DNA of 64,000 nucleotides from Pontederia crassipes (lineage: Eukaryota; Streptophyta; Magnoliopsida; Commelinales; Pontederiaceae), in assembly GCA_030549335.1 (NCBI GenBank), contig CM060187.1, forward strand, positions 1,426,001-1,490,000, given 5' to 3'. The first letter of the stretch is position 1; the number at the start of each line of letters is the position of its first letter. Shown here piece by piece: positions 42,388-53,723 of the stretch. Position numbers and translations under genes: made by a program. The notes under the pieces were generated by a model that was not told the origin of the DNA, searched no databases, and worked only from the letters and a program-made list of their open reading frames with translations.

Positions 42388-44406
42388 CTCTAAAGGAAAT
42401 GAAATTCTAATGTTTCCAACTTGTACATTCATTATACAAAATAAAATAATAATATTTTTAAAACATATGAAAATTAAGAAATAGTTATATTAATTAATTA
42501 TTTAATTCTAAAAATTATGATAAATAAAAGATAGAGTATGGATCAAAAGCAGTACTTGTACTAGAAGTTCTACTTAGAACGAAACTTTGAGGCATTTTTC
42601 CTATAAATAAGACCCAAGTGGATCCTCTCCTCCTTCCACGCCTCCTTTATTTTATCTTTGTGCTCTTCTTTCTCATCGTCGGAACACTTGTTGTAATATT
42701 CCAAATTTAATTCATATATAATTATATGTTATGATTGATAAGTAATATGATATATGTGTTAAGATATGAGTTATAAGTCAAAGTGTTCCTAAGGCATGAA
42801 AACATGATTTTTGAAAATGTGAAAATTAAAAAAATATATATAATTTTTCTCATAAGTTAATGCATGCAAAAAGTGATTTTTAATAAATTTTAGATGGAGT
42901 TTTGGTTAGGTAAAATGAGGTTGAAAAATAGGAAAAATTGTAAAATCTTCCGACAAAAATTTATATTTTGATTCGTTGCTTATTTATTTTTATAAATATT
43001 TTTTGTAATCCAAATTGGAGGTAGTTCCTTATTTACATGTAATTTTTTAAGTAAATGAATAAATAAAATAATTAAGGGGTAAAGAAAAAGCCATTTACTT
43101 AATGATCCTTGCATGTAAATAAGTCAAAGACCAAGGCCAAAATGGTTCCTTATCTCTTACTCTTACAACCTTTTACCATATCTTTTTACTAATTTACCTG
43201 CTCTATCCGAAAAGGGGAAAATCTTACATCTCAAGTGGAAAATAGAGGAAAAAGGAGGACTTAAGGTTCATCTTAAGGTAAGTTCTTGCACGATCCTTAT
43301 GTGATTGCAAAATCATATAAGTTTGCAAATATGGTTTCCCCCGTCTCCTTTCCTCTTCTCATCTCTAATTTTGATTTATTGTGATGGACGAGGAAATCAA
43401 ACCCTAAACTCTTGTAAGGAAGAACAAACCCTAATTTGAAGTAAATTTGAAAACAAAAACTTAGTTGGATGTTGCTTGTTTAACAATTATAAAATTAATT
43501 ATTGGTTAATCCCCTATGAGTGTAGCTTTTAGACTGACACCTGAATTTATAAATTGGTATTAAATCCAATATGTTATATATATTTGATAATTTGGGGTCA
43601 ATAGGATATTGAGGTTAGGCTTTAGGTCCAAGTTAAATCATTTTGAAAATGAAGTTTCTATAAAAAATTTATAAATGATTAACCAAACCCTTACGAGACT
43701 GCCATAAGGAAATTTAGAGTAAGTTATGTTGGTACTTGTGAAATTTATGGTGCTCAATCCTTATGGATATAAAATATAGGGATTTTATAAGTTACACCTA
43801 TGAAAGTATAAGTTTAACAAAAATTTAAATTAGAATGAGTTGTTTATTAATTGATATGAATCACACAATCAAGGTCACTCAATTTGTCAGAACACAAAAT
43901 TAACATAAAGTTTAGGTTAAATGTTGATCTTTCTAAGGACCAATCATAATGAGATAAAGTTCAATGTTTTTATTGCTTCGATTTGGATAAGCATATGTTA
44001 AGAAAATGAATAAATAAAATAACATGATGAGATTGGGTTATGTATATGACTTTTATTTCGTTGAGTATATAACCTGTCGGGGTACGACAGGAACTTTTGC
44101 GATTGTCATATTAATTGAGTTATACGACTGAATATGACCCATGAAATAAATAGGATTAAATGGTGGTATGAGTAGGATTGCTTCATCTAGGTGAAATACT
44201 ATTCGGGTTATACAAAGAAATAGATTTAGGTATTAATGTTATATTAATATTTTTTCTGTGGATTGTTAGATGGAATCATAAAGTGAAAGAAGCTCATAAG
44301 ATAGCAATGATGTTACTAGCCCTATAGTGGGAGTTCCTGGAAAATGTGAAAATAGGGAAGAGCAAGATTGGCAAGTCTCATTAGAGAATGAAGTGAAACC
44401 GTTCAT
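42388..44406. other. AT-rich DNA, possibly part of an old Ty3/Gypsy element
   Basis: TGTAATATTCCAAATTT near 42692 resembles the start of Gypsy LTRs, and 43950-44260 has a promoter/tail-like layout before the gag remains at 44.4 kb. The LTR borders could not be proven. There is no host gene. Confidence 0.35.
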
Positions 44407-45115
44407 ATGGACCCTCCAATTTTTAAGGATGATAATGACAAAATTCCAATGGGAACTTGGGTAAACACTGTGGAGAATATATTTGAACAAAGGTATTACT
44501 TTGAGAGTTGGAAGGTGCCTTTAATGACCCTCTGTCTTGATGAAAAGGAAAGATGGTGGTGGATGATTGTTAAGATAAATAAATTTGTGGAAAATGAGAT
44601 TATTCCATGGAGGGATTTTGTAAGAAAATTCCAAAAGAAATATCCTCTAACCTTAACTAAGAAAGAAGAGCAATATAAAGACACAACATTTATCATATTC
44701 TATATGTTCAAGTGAGTAGATGTAATTAATAGAATGGAAGGAGTACGACGATTTATTGATGGATTAACGTACAAAATTAGAGATAGGGTTAAAGAGCATA
44801 ATTCTAAGACCTTGGATGAGACTCTAGGGTGGGAAATCTATGTAAAAGAAAGTTTTAGAAATGAGACAAAGTTGGAAAGTAAAGACTAAAAAATAAAAAC
44901 ACGAAATACCTTACTCCTATGATGGTATGCCTCATGCAAATAAATATAGAATGGTAGCAAATTATGTTCCAAATGCGAAAGGGGTTGACACCTCCAATGG
45001 GGATGCTTGGATAAAGAATAAGAAAAACATCAAGGAAAAGGGAAACAAGAACCGGGAGAAGAAAAATAAGACAACAAACAAAGAATCATCTGCCCTTATA
45101 TCATATCCAAAAGGT
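44407..45115 (+). pseudogene. Ty3/Gypsy gag remnant
   Basis: The frame at 44407-44715 reads like a Retrotrans_gag domain: PPIFKDDNDKIPMGTWVNTVE, IFEQRYYFESWKVPLMTLCL, ERWWWMI and WRDFVRKFQKKY. It is broken by a stop and frame change and then continues as RRFIDGLTYKIRDRVKEHN, the C-terminal part of the same domain. A Lys/Asn-rich tail runs to about 45115. No protease, RT or integrase follows, so this is an isolated inactive fragment. Confidence 0.7.
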
Positions 45116-46150
45116 AAGTTGATTTATCTTACTTTATGTATTCACCTATTATGAATTCGGTGTGACATTCACCTATTATGATGCGATATGTATTAAATAT
45201 ATTTTGGATGTGTTCATATCAAAAGCATGTTGGAATGCTTGATCAAATGATCATACGTTGAAAAACATATGTTATGAATTGATTTTGTAAAATGCAATCC
45301 TATTTTGTTTAAATGAGTATCTTCATCTTTTGATATTCGAAATAAAGTTGTTATGTAATTAATTGTGCATCTACATATATGACGGTTGGAGCTAAGCTCG
45401 ATGGGAGCCACTTCTAGAGTGAGATAGACTGGAGCTAAGTGTTAGAATTCAGTGGGATCCATTTCTAAAATTCGTAGAGGTGGACCACATCTGATGAGGT
45501 AGAATAGAACTAAGTGCTAATTGTTGATAACAATGAGACCCACATTTAAAGTTCACATACCGATTATACAAACTAGTCAGTTGGTTAGATGTGAAATTTT
45601 ATTATTTTTTATAAGATAAAAATTTAATCTTACGTAATGAAAAGACAATTTAGTTCATTTTTTCGCTTGGCAATGATATGAAAAGGAGATGCAGACGACT
45701 CAAGTCGACTTCTTGCTTTTGCATTGTTGAAAAAATAAGAAACCAATTGGAATAATATTTTTATTCAAATATTTGTCTTTAAAATACTAATAAACCCCTA
45801 GTTTAAGTCTCATTAGGAGTCCTAAATTTATTTTACTTTAAACTTAATCCCTAATTCTCTTCTAATTATATATTTTTTGTATTCTATCTCTCTCGAACCC
45901 CTTACTTTAAACTTATAACATTATTTTATCTTTTGATAATTTTGAACTTAAAATGCTTGTTTTTACTCTCATTGTGAGTCCTATAGAAACTAATCTCATA
46001 ATTGGATTCAAACTTAAAATTGAATCCCTAATCATAGTCCAATCTCAATTCCTATTCCAATTTTAACTTACCTTTTCCCTTATTTTCCTTTATCTTTTGA
46101 ATTTATTTAATTAATAAAATATTTTTCAAAAAAAATTATGATGTTACGAG
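45116..46150. other. Repeat-derived AT-rich DNA beside the Gypsy fragment
   Basis: A local near-duplication with AGCTAAG-GATGGGA-CCACTTCTA and GAGCTAAGTGTTAGAATTCAGTGGGATCCATTTCTA words occurs at about 45390-45500, typical of Gypsy LTR U3 repeats. Borders are not defined and no gene was seen. Confidence 0.35.
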
Positions 46151-48059
46151 GTAGGCGGCACCCCTCCCCCTCCCACTTCTGCTGCCTGAGCATCAACATC
46201 GTCTCATCAGTGGCCTGAGGGAGAGGGGGAGGAGAGCACCCATATTTTCATAGTTATTTTTTATAAATTATATTATTTAACAATGTGCCATGTTAGCAAA
46301 ATGATTGAGAATCAGGCCATACCCAATCGAAGGGATAGTTGTTGAAATAAGTAATAGTTGGAAAGTAGTTTGGTTATATGTAAAGTTGAGAAAAAGAGTT
46401 GGAAATGATGATAAAGTTCGAGGCAATATTGTTAAACACTTGACTTTAAGAGTTTAGGTAAGTAAAAATGAATCAAATCGACTAAAAAATAACTTAGACT
46501 CTTAAATTTGCACAAATATCAATTTACAAAATTTCGTACAATCTTATAACTCTTATAGAGTTTATACGTATAAGATTACACATGATTATTTATTTTGTAT
46601 AATAAAAAAGTTTATACAATCTTAAATATTTTATTTGATTAATGTGTGATTGAAAGTGAAATTAATATGGTGATTATAAATTTTATGCGACTATTTTATA
46701 TTTTTTTTAAAAAATTATACAATTTTCATCTTAATAAACATAATACTATAAGTTGATAGTTGGTTTACATTTCTTACTTGTAAATTATAGTGTTATTTTG
46801 ATTATTTTCATATTACTTTCATAATATATTAGTTGCTTATGGTTTATGTATGATAGATGTGTGTTTGTAATTTCATAACAACTATTTAAATATTTAAGCT
46901 TATTTAATATATAAACTCTACGAATTCACGATTTGATTATACGACACAAGTTTACCGAACAAAAAAATGAATTTACTTAAACTCTTGAATTTAACAATGT
47001 TCTATGACATCTATTAAAATTTACCGTAAATCAATTTCAATAATTTTATTTATTTTGATAATGCACTTATATGAACTAGGCTCCAATGGATTTCGTCAAC
47101 GATGTAACATTTAATGGAGCGAATGTTAAGCGTCACGTTTCCATCTAATAAGTAGCACCATTTAACCTTTTTTAAATTTTTTTTATCACGTGACAACTCC
47201 TTTTCTTAAACTAATTTTTATTTTATTTTCTTTCCTTATTTTCTCTCTTACATTCCTCTTGCAAAATAATTCTGCATCAAGTACAATCTGTTTTTAATAA
47301 AATATTTAAGTTAATATTATTTCTTAATTACCATATCATGATTTTTTTTATTAAATATTTTTTAAAAAAATACAATTTGATATATTTAAATAAGACATTT
47401 AAAAGTTTTAAATTTATACTATTATTTTTATTAATCAACAAATTATATTTTATATTTGGAGTGCCTATATTTTATTCCAACAACAAATAAAATTAATCTA
47501 TTATATCAGCTTTTTAATTTTTCATCATTATATTTTACTCCATCCAAATTATTTTCTTTATCATTTTTTCCTGGAAAAGGTAAAATGGAAAAAAAGAAAG
47601 TTTTTTCAACTCAGGTATTTGGAAAGCAAAATCAACCATATAATATAAAAATAATTATAACATTATGATTCACAATTAATTCGATGATTTTCTGTGTTTT
47701 CTTATTCTTTTCCCGTTTCACGTGCTCCTCCTCAATCCAGAGATCTTCTCACTTAATGCCGGATCATTTTATAAATTGTGTTTGGATTGGAGAATTGAAG
47801 TTCTCCAAAGTTCCTCGAACTTTAAAATGTGATGGTCGATTTCTTGTGAGCGTTTGGCGGAGAAGTTCTTGAGCATCAAAACTTTGGACTGCAAAGCGGA
47901 GGTTGTGGATGCTGTAGTGGAGCATTGTGCGGTGCAGCGACAGCAGTGATGGTGGAAGCGGCGGCGGCAGTAATGGCAACAGCGGCAACGGCGATGGTGG
48001 AAGCAGGTAACCTTGAGACAGCGGCAACTTTGAGACCGTCGAAGATTCACTATCCTTCT
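46151..48059. other. AT-rich intergenic DNA with one GC-rich patch
   Basis: No host gene was recognised. The patch at 47880-48030 has GGCGGC/GCAGCGAC trinucleotide-like composition and resembles the patch at 51230-51545, but no protein function is evident. It may belong to the retroelement that follows. Confidence 0.4.
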
Positions 48060-49191
48060 ATTTTCTTATAGGGAGAGAATAATCATTTCTACACCACAAC
48101 GTCTTCTTCTTTGCTCAAGAGGTAAGGCACACCTCTTCTTACAAGGAGTTCTAAAAAACTATCTAAACAAGAATTTCCTCCAAGACTCTTCTTCTTACAA
48201 GTAATATTCTCACTAAGAAACTAGAAGAGGGTATGGATGATTTGCAATTTTGGCTCAAGAAAAATGCTTTGAATTTGAAGGGAGTTCTAGAATGATTTGC
48301 CTTGCTTTTGTGATCTTCCTTCAATCTTTTGGATCCCTTTTATAGGCTTTTCTTGAAAATTTGACCGTTGTAAAGTAATCCAAAAAGCTTTTGCTGTCAG
48401 CCCTGAATCGGTCGACCGTTTAAGTATCGATCGTCCGTTTTGCACAATAACTAGCCATTATTCTGTATGCCGATTCTTCAACGGTCGTCCATTACCAAAT
48501 CGGTCATCCATTTAATAAAAAAAAATATCCATTATTTTATCTTTTTCTGTGCAGTTTATCATTAGTAGTAAGTCATAGAAGAATTATAGTCGTTCTTGCT
48601 TTCATAACGGTCGTCCGATAGTGAATCGGTCGACCGATACTGAAGTTCAATCCATTATGTGATTAGCGATTGATCAAGTCTTCTATTTCGGTCGTCCATT
48701 ATCTTCTGAACGGTCGACCGCTATAAGATCGGTCGTCCGTTTTTATAGGTTGATCCTTTCTGTGATTAGCAGATGTTCCATTCTCCATTTAGATCGTCCA
48801 CTATCTTCAATAACGATCGATCGATAGTGAATCGGTCGCTCATTTTTAGAGGTTGATCCTTTCTGTGATTAGCGGATGTTCCATCTTCTATTTCGGTCGT
48901 CCACTATCTTCAATAACAGTCGACCGGTCAAAAATTGGTCGTCCGTTTTTCAGTGATTCTTCCATTCTGTGATTAGTGGATGCTCCATCATTGATTTCGA
49001 TCGTCCATTATCTGTCATAACGGTCGACCATTATAGTATCGGTCGCCCATTTTTATCGTAGATGAAAACTTCGACCATTTTTCTTCGAAAAATGTTAAAT
49101 CTGTTCACACTATCACTTTACGCATAATTAGTACATCATCTTCTTTGTTTGCTATCATCAAAATACATGAAATATGATCTTGAGACCAACA
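48060..49191 (-). repeat. 3' LTR of the second Copia element, with palindrome array
   Basis: On the minus strand the LTR begins TGTTGGTCTCAAGATCATAT at 49191, directly after the polypurine-like AAAATGGGGAGAT. A TATA box (CCTATAAAAGG) lies at about 48335-48346. Between 48400 and 49050 there are about 18 variants of CGGTCGACCG and four tandem units of about 103 bases (GATTAG landmarks at 48661, 48764, 48867 and 48971). The left border is not certain: no clear ACCAATTCACCCCC-type end was found. Confidence 0.7.
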
Positions 49192-49612
49192 ATCTCCCCA
49201 TTTTCGATGATGGCAAGCAAAGTGACGAAGATGTAATCAAAATATCAAAATTATAAATTCCTCCCCCTAAATTCATGCTTGCTTTTTTTTTAAAAAAAAT
49301 TATATTATTTACTCCCCCTTAATCAAAGCATAACTTCTTTTTATCAATATCATGAATATCATATATAGTGAAAATAAATCATGTCTCACAAATTTCAATA
49401 TGAAATGAAATACAACCTCATTAACATAAACAAGAACAGTGAACATATCACATAAATATAGGAACAATGTCACATACATAGTGATGAAGTCATACATAGC
49501 ATCACATACATTTCTTCTCCTCCTTTTGACAACATCAAAAAGGAGAAAACAAAAAAAGTACTAACATAAACAAAAACTAGGCATCCGGAGCGTCATCGGA
49601 CGGGGGCGCAAC
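49192..49612. other. Spacer between the accessory ORF and the 3' LTR of the second Copia element
   Basis: Non-coding and A/T-rich. It includes the purine-rich primer-like site adjoining the LTR (minus-strand GATGGCAAGC side) and TCAAAAGGAGGAG-type words near 49520, as in SIRE-type elements between the last ORF and the LTR. Confidence 0.5.
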
Positions 49613-50900
49613 CTACTCATAGGGAGAAGTGTCGAACCCCTGAGATAGGAAATAGACAAATATGCACTCATGTGTGCGACGCTGATCATGCTCTATGCGA
49701 TCGACGCGTGCCACCATCTCATCCCACTCACTACGTGTTGGAACTGAGCCCCAAACTCTCGTCGGCTCACGTGAAGGAGGTATGTACTGTCCCCAAGAAG
49801 GTCCAATATCTGTAACGAGAGCCTGCGTAGGAGCCGGCGTGGGCGCCTCAATGCCTGCCTCATCATCGGAATCCGAGTCCTTATCATCTTCGTGTTGAGT
49901 GGAAAAGACTAATTCTTCATTAACAAACATCAGACCCTTCTGTTTCAATGTGCCATTTCCAATGATATCGGTCGATCTCTCAGAAAGGGACAACTCAAAC
50001 TCAGGAATAGAAATGTGTTCATGACGAAAGATTCGAGTGAGAAAAGAACCAAAGTGAATGATCATGTTATGGAATTTTCTGGAATCGATCATTTCTTTGG
50101 TGAAGATGAAATGATAAATCATATACGCACCAAAGTTAACCGGAGGAAAATCATGTCGAAGAAGACAATAAAAAAAGCGTAGGTCATGAAAAGTCATATC
50201 AGTAAAATGGCCAAAGCGAGGGAAGATGATATGACTAATGATGTGGTGGGCAACAAGAAATGGAGGAGACAACTTCTTTAGAAGCCCTTTCATGGGAAAG
50301 CTATGCACTTCACCACGAAAAACAACTTCAAGAGCTTCATTTATAGAAATGTCCGTGGGCCACCTATAGGATACAATATTTAAGAGTCCTCGGTTTGGGA
50401 TAATAAAAAATCACACAAATTAAGAAATCAGTGAGTTTGATGGTATGACCTAGTACGTGAGATGTCACAGTAGATTTTGACTCTGAAAAAGATAAGTTGG
50501 CATAAAAAAGTATGACCAACCTAGGATAGACTGGTTCCTTGACATTAAGGAGGGGAATCCAACTTATCCCGTCAAAGAGATCGTGAAGCATGCGCATATT
50601 AAGGGACGACCAATCGACTCGCATGCCATGTGCTACTTCCCTAGTATAATACAATGCTTCAAAAGTAGATGTAACGGAAGCGTTAACAAAAAGAGAAGAA
50701 TCGAAATCTCGAGAAGGTGGGGTCGGTGGATCAGTTGATGGATTAGAAGAGGACCTTATTTTTTTTCTCGTGCGAGGTCCAACACACGTCTTCTTTCGTG
50801 GGGGCATTTGAACAAAATCAAATTTAGGAGTAAAAGATGATAATTGATGAAAGAGACTCGAAAAGATAGAAACGGTCGATCGTTTTTTGCCAGAACACAT
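49613..50900 (-). pseudogene. Accessory ORF of the second Copia element (plant transposon-protein-like domain), broken
   Basis: Two minus-strand frames, 50364-50900 (178 codons) and 49613-50308 (231 codons), look like one protein split by a stop or frame change near 50310-50363. The first has a basic head (MPPRKKTCVGPRTRKKIR), then SSLNMRMLHDLFDGISWIPL and VKEPVYPRLVILFYANLSFS, which resembles the 'putative plant transposon protein' domain. The second carries KKLSPPFLVAHHIISHIIFP and an acidic Ser/Asp stretch (DDKDSDSDDEAGIEA), ending with GFDTSPYE. The position downstream of the RNase H remnant and upstream of the 3' LTR, same strand, makes it an extra ORF of the retrotransposon, analogous in place to the env-like ORF of SIRE elements. 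It has no known enzymatic motif. Function unknown. Confidence 0.65.
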
Positions 50901-51923
50901 GATCTATAATTTGTTAAGGGAGAAACGGTCGACCACTATGAGAAACGGTCGATCGTTTTTGTCTAGAACAAAAAATGGATCGTTTGTTTCTTACGACGTT
51001 GAATACGATTACAATCAACAATCTCAGATTCAACAGCAAAAATTAGATGACAGAATTGACACGGAGTCTATGATTGAGGGATTTTGTGAGAGATGATCCG
51101 ATATCAAGTTCGAGCACCTGTCAATTGATAAAAAAATTCGAAATTAGGTCATGAATTTCGGATGCGAATCACATTCCTTGTCAATGTTTTTCTAACTTAC
51201 ATATGATTCGGAAAGACCTATGAACCATCCTTAATCGATTTCGCCAACGTTGAGGCGGCGGTTGCAGTTGGCGACAGCGGCAGCGGCGACTATTGCGGCA
51301 GTGACAGCGGCTACGAAGACAACGGTAAGAGGCGACTGCAACGGCTGCGGCGACGGCGACGACTGCTGGCGACGTGGATCGACGATGAAGCGGCGGCGGC
51401 GGCTATGACAATGATGGCTTGAATCGATGACGATGCGACGATCGATGGCGGCGCCCGTACATCGGAAGAAGATGACGATGACGGCGAAAGGATTTGCCGA
51501 CGAAAGAGGGCACCGATGGAATCTCCGGTCGGAAGAAGTCACCAGTGAGATTGTGAATCGAGCGGCGGATTAGGTCGACCAATTTGCGAATTTAGGGAAA
51601 AAATTTTGATTAGATTTTTATATCGCATTAAAAACGGTCGACCGATATCATATCGGGCAACCATTATCTCGTAGATATTTGTAATTAATATGTTCTATTT
51701 TTATCGATCGTCCGAAATAGTTTCAGGCGACCGTTCTGGAAGTAATACAGAATCGGTCGTTTACTGACTTAACGATCGTCCGATCAGAGGAGTAACGGTC
51801 GACCATTAATATAATGGTCGACCTATTTGAATATATGTGTTGTGCAACATAATTTGATGTTCAATTCGATTCACAAATGATGCTTGCATAACCAAGTCAC
51901 TTATGAGTTGAATTGATAGGCAA
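50901..51923 (-). mobile_element. Internal non-coding region of the second Copia element
   Basis: This stretch lies between the end of pol and the accessory ORF. It contains CGGTCGACCG-type motifs at about 50870-50960 and 51630-51830, and a GC-rich trinucleotide-like patch (51230-51545) whose minus-strand 103-codon frame is probably compositional. Placement of motifs outside the LTR as well as inside is unusual. Confidence 0.5.
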
Positions 51924-52142
51924 TTATGTTCCTAACATTTCAAGTTCACGTCTAAGCATACAAAATCTCTCCTCATTTAAGGGTTTCGTGAATATATCCG
52001 CAAGTTGAATTTCGGTAGACACATATTCAATAGCAATGTCTTTGAGTGTCACATGTTCTCTAATGAAACGATAACGCAAATTAATATATTTGATTCTAGA
52101 ATGTTGGATTGAATTTTTAGTCATTTCTATTGCACTTGTCAC
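51924..52142 (-). pseudogene. Copia pol: C-terminal RNase H remnant
   Basis: The 72-residue minus-strand frame contains NSIQHSRIKYINLRYRFIRE, IEYVSTEIQLADIFTKPL and EERFCMLRRELEML, the standard last segment of Copia polyprotein. Its upstream side is cut off exactly where the CACTA terminus begins. The rest of pol is absent from the window. Confidence 0.85.
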
Positions 52143-52890
52143 TACAAGAAAATTACCATTTTCCGACGGACAATTTTCAACGGATAGAAATCCGTCGCAA
52201 TTTGCGACGGATTTTTCGACGGTTTCATTTCCTTTTTCGACGGTCAGGACCGTAAAAAATTTATTATATTATTATTTTATTTATTGACGATTAGGAACGT
52301 CGATATTTTCGACGGATATTGATCCGTCGCAATTTTCGACGGATTTTTCGACGGTCCGAACTGTCAGAAATTAAAAAAATAAATTATGTAATTTATTATA
52401 TTATTATTTAATTTTTTCGACGGTTACGATCATCGAAAATGAAAAAATAAATTATGTAATTTATTATATTATTATTTAAATTTTTCGATGGTTACGACCG
52501 TCAGGAATAAAAAATTTAAATTATGTAATTTTTTATATTATTATTTAATTTTTCGACGATCAGGAACGTCGATATTTTCAACGGATATCCATCTCTCGCA
52601 AAATCCACCGTAATTTCCGACGGTCGTAACCGTCGGTAAATATATAATAATATTATATGAGGAATATTTTATTAATATAATTAGCGACGGTCCAAACCGT
52701 CGGTAAAAAAATATTATATATAATTAAATATTTTTTTGACGGTTACAACCGTCGGTAACTTAAAAATAATTAATATTTACTTTTCCGACGGCCAGAGCCG
52801 TCGGTAATTAAAATTTCGTTATCCCGCGCTCTTTTCATTTTCCCGCTTTCTTCCATTTTCCCGCTTTCATTTTCCAGTCGCCTACAGCCG
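52140..52890. mobile_element. CACTA (En/Spm) transposon end with array of inverted dyads
   Basis: The left edge, CACTACAAGAAAA, is the hallmark terminus of plant CACTA elements. It is followed by at least eight imperfect dyads of the type CGACGG-TN6-CCGTCG (for example CCGACGGTCGTAACCGTCGG near 52620), spaced by AT-rich DNA and forming the subterminal repeat region where a CACTA transposase would bind. The matching TTTTCTTGTAGTG end is not found, so the element is truncated or partly deleted on the right. There is no transposase. Confidence 0.75.
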
Positions 52891-52892
52891 GA

Positions 52893-53723
52893 TCGACCGC
52901 CTGTAAAGTAATCCAAAAAGCTTTTGTTGTCAGCCATGAATCGGTCGACCGTTTTAGTATCGGTCATCCATTTTGCACAGTAACTAGCCGTTATTCTGTC
53001 TGTCAATTCTTTAGCGGTCGCCCATTACCAAATTGATCGTTCGTTTAATAAAAAATTATATCCGTTATTTTATCTTTTCTGTGCAGTTTACCGTTGGTAG
53101 TAAGCCGTAGAAGAATTATAACTATTTTTGCTTCCATAACGGTCTCCCGATAGTGAATTAGTCGATCGATACTGAAGTTTAGTCCATTTTGTGATTAGCG
53201 GTTGATCCAATCTTCTATTTCGGTCGTCCATTATCTTCTGAACGGTCGACCGTTATAAGATCGGTCGTCCGTTTTTATAGGTTGATCCTTTTTGTGATTA
53301 GCGGATGTTCCATTCTCCATTTCGATCGTCTACTATCTTTAATAACGGTCGATCGATAGTGGATCGGTCGCTCGTTTTTAGAGGTTGATCCTTTATGTGA
53401 TTAGCGGACGTTCCATCTTCTATTTCGGTCGTCCACTATCTTCAATAACAGTCGACCGATCAGAAATCGATCGTCCATTTTTTAGTGGTTCTTCCATTTT
53501 GTGATTAGCGGACGCTCTATCATTGATTTCGATCGTCCATTATCTGTCATAATGGTCGATCATTATAGTATCGGTCGCCCATTTTTACCGCAGATAAAAA
53601 CTTCGACTATTTTTTTTCAAAAAATGTTAAATCTATTCACACTATCACTTTACGCATAATTAGCACATCATCTTCTTTGTTTGCTATCATCAAAATACAT
53701 GAAATATGGTCTTGAGACCAATA
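52893..53723 (-). repeat. 5' LTR remnant of the second Copia element
   Basis: From TGTAAAGTAATCCAAAAAGC to CATGAAATATGGTCTTGAGACCAATA this is nearly the same as 48370-49191, including the four ~103-base units (GATTAG landmarks at 53193, 53296, 53399 and 53503). It is truncated at its left side, so TATA, R and U5 are missing. Because the copies share units and order they are the two LTRs of one element, or two copies of one family. Confidence 0.7.

Noticed and set aside
51231..51542. 103-codon minus-strand frame in the second Copia element
   Set aside because: Its Ala/Arg/Ser composition follows the GC-rich trinucleotide-like DNA; no domain is visible.
48400..53600. CRISPR-like regular repeats
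   Set aside because: Repeats vary in sequence and spacing, lie in retrotransposon LTRs of a plant genome, and have no Cas genes.
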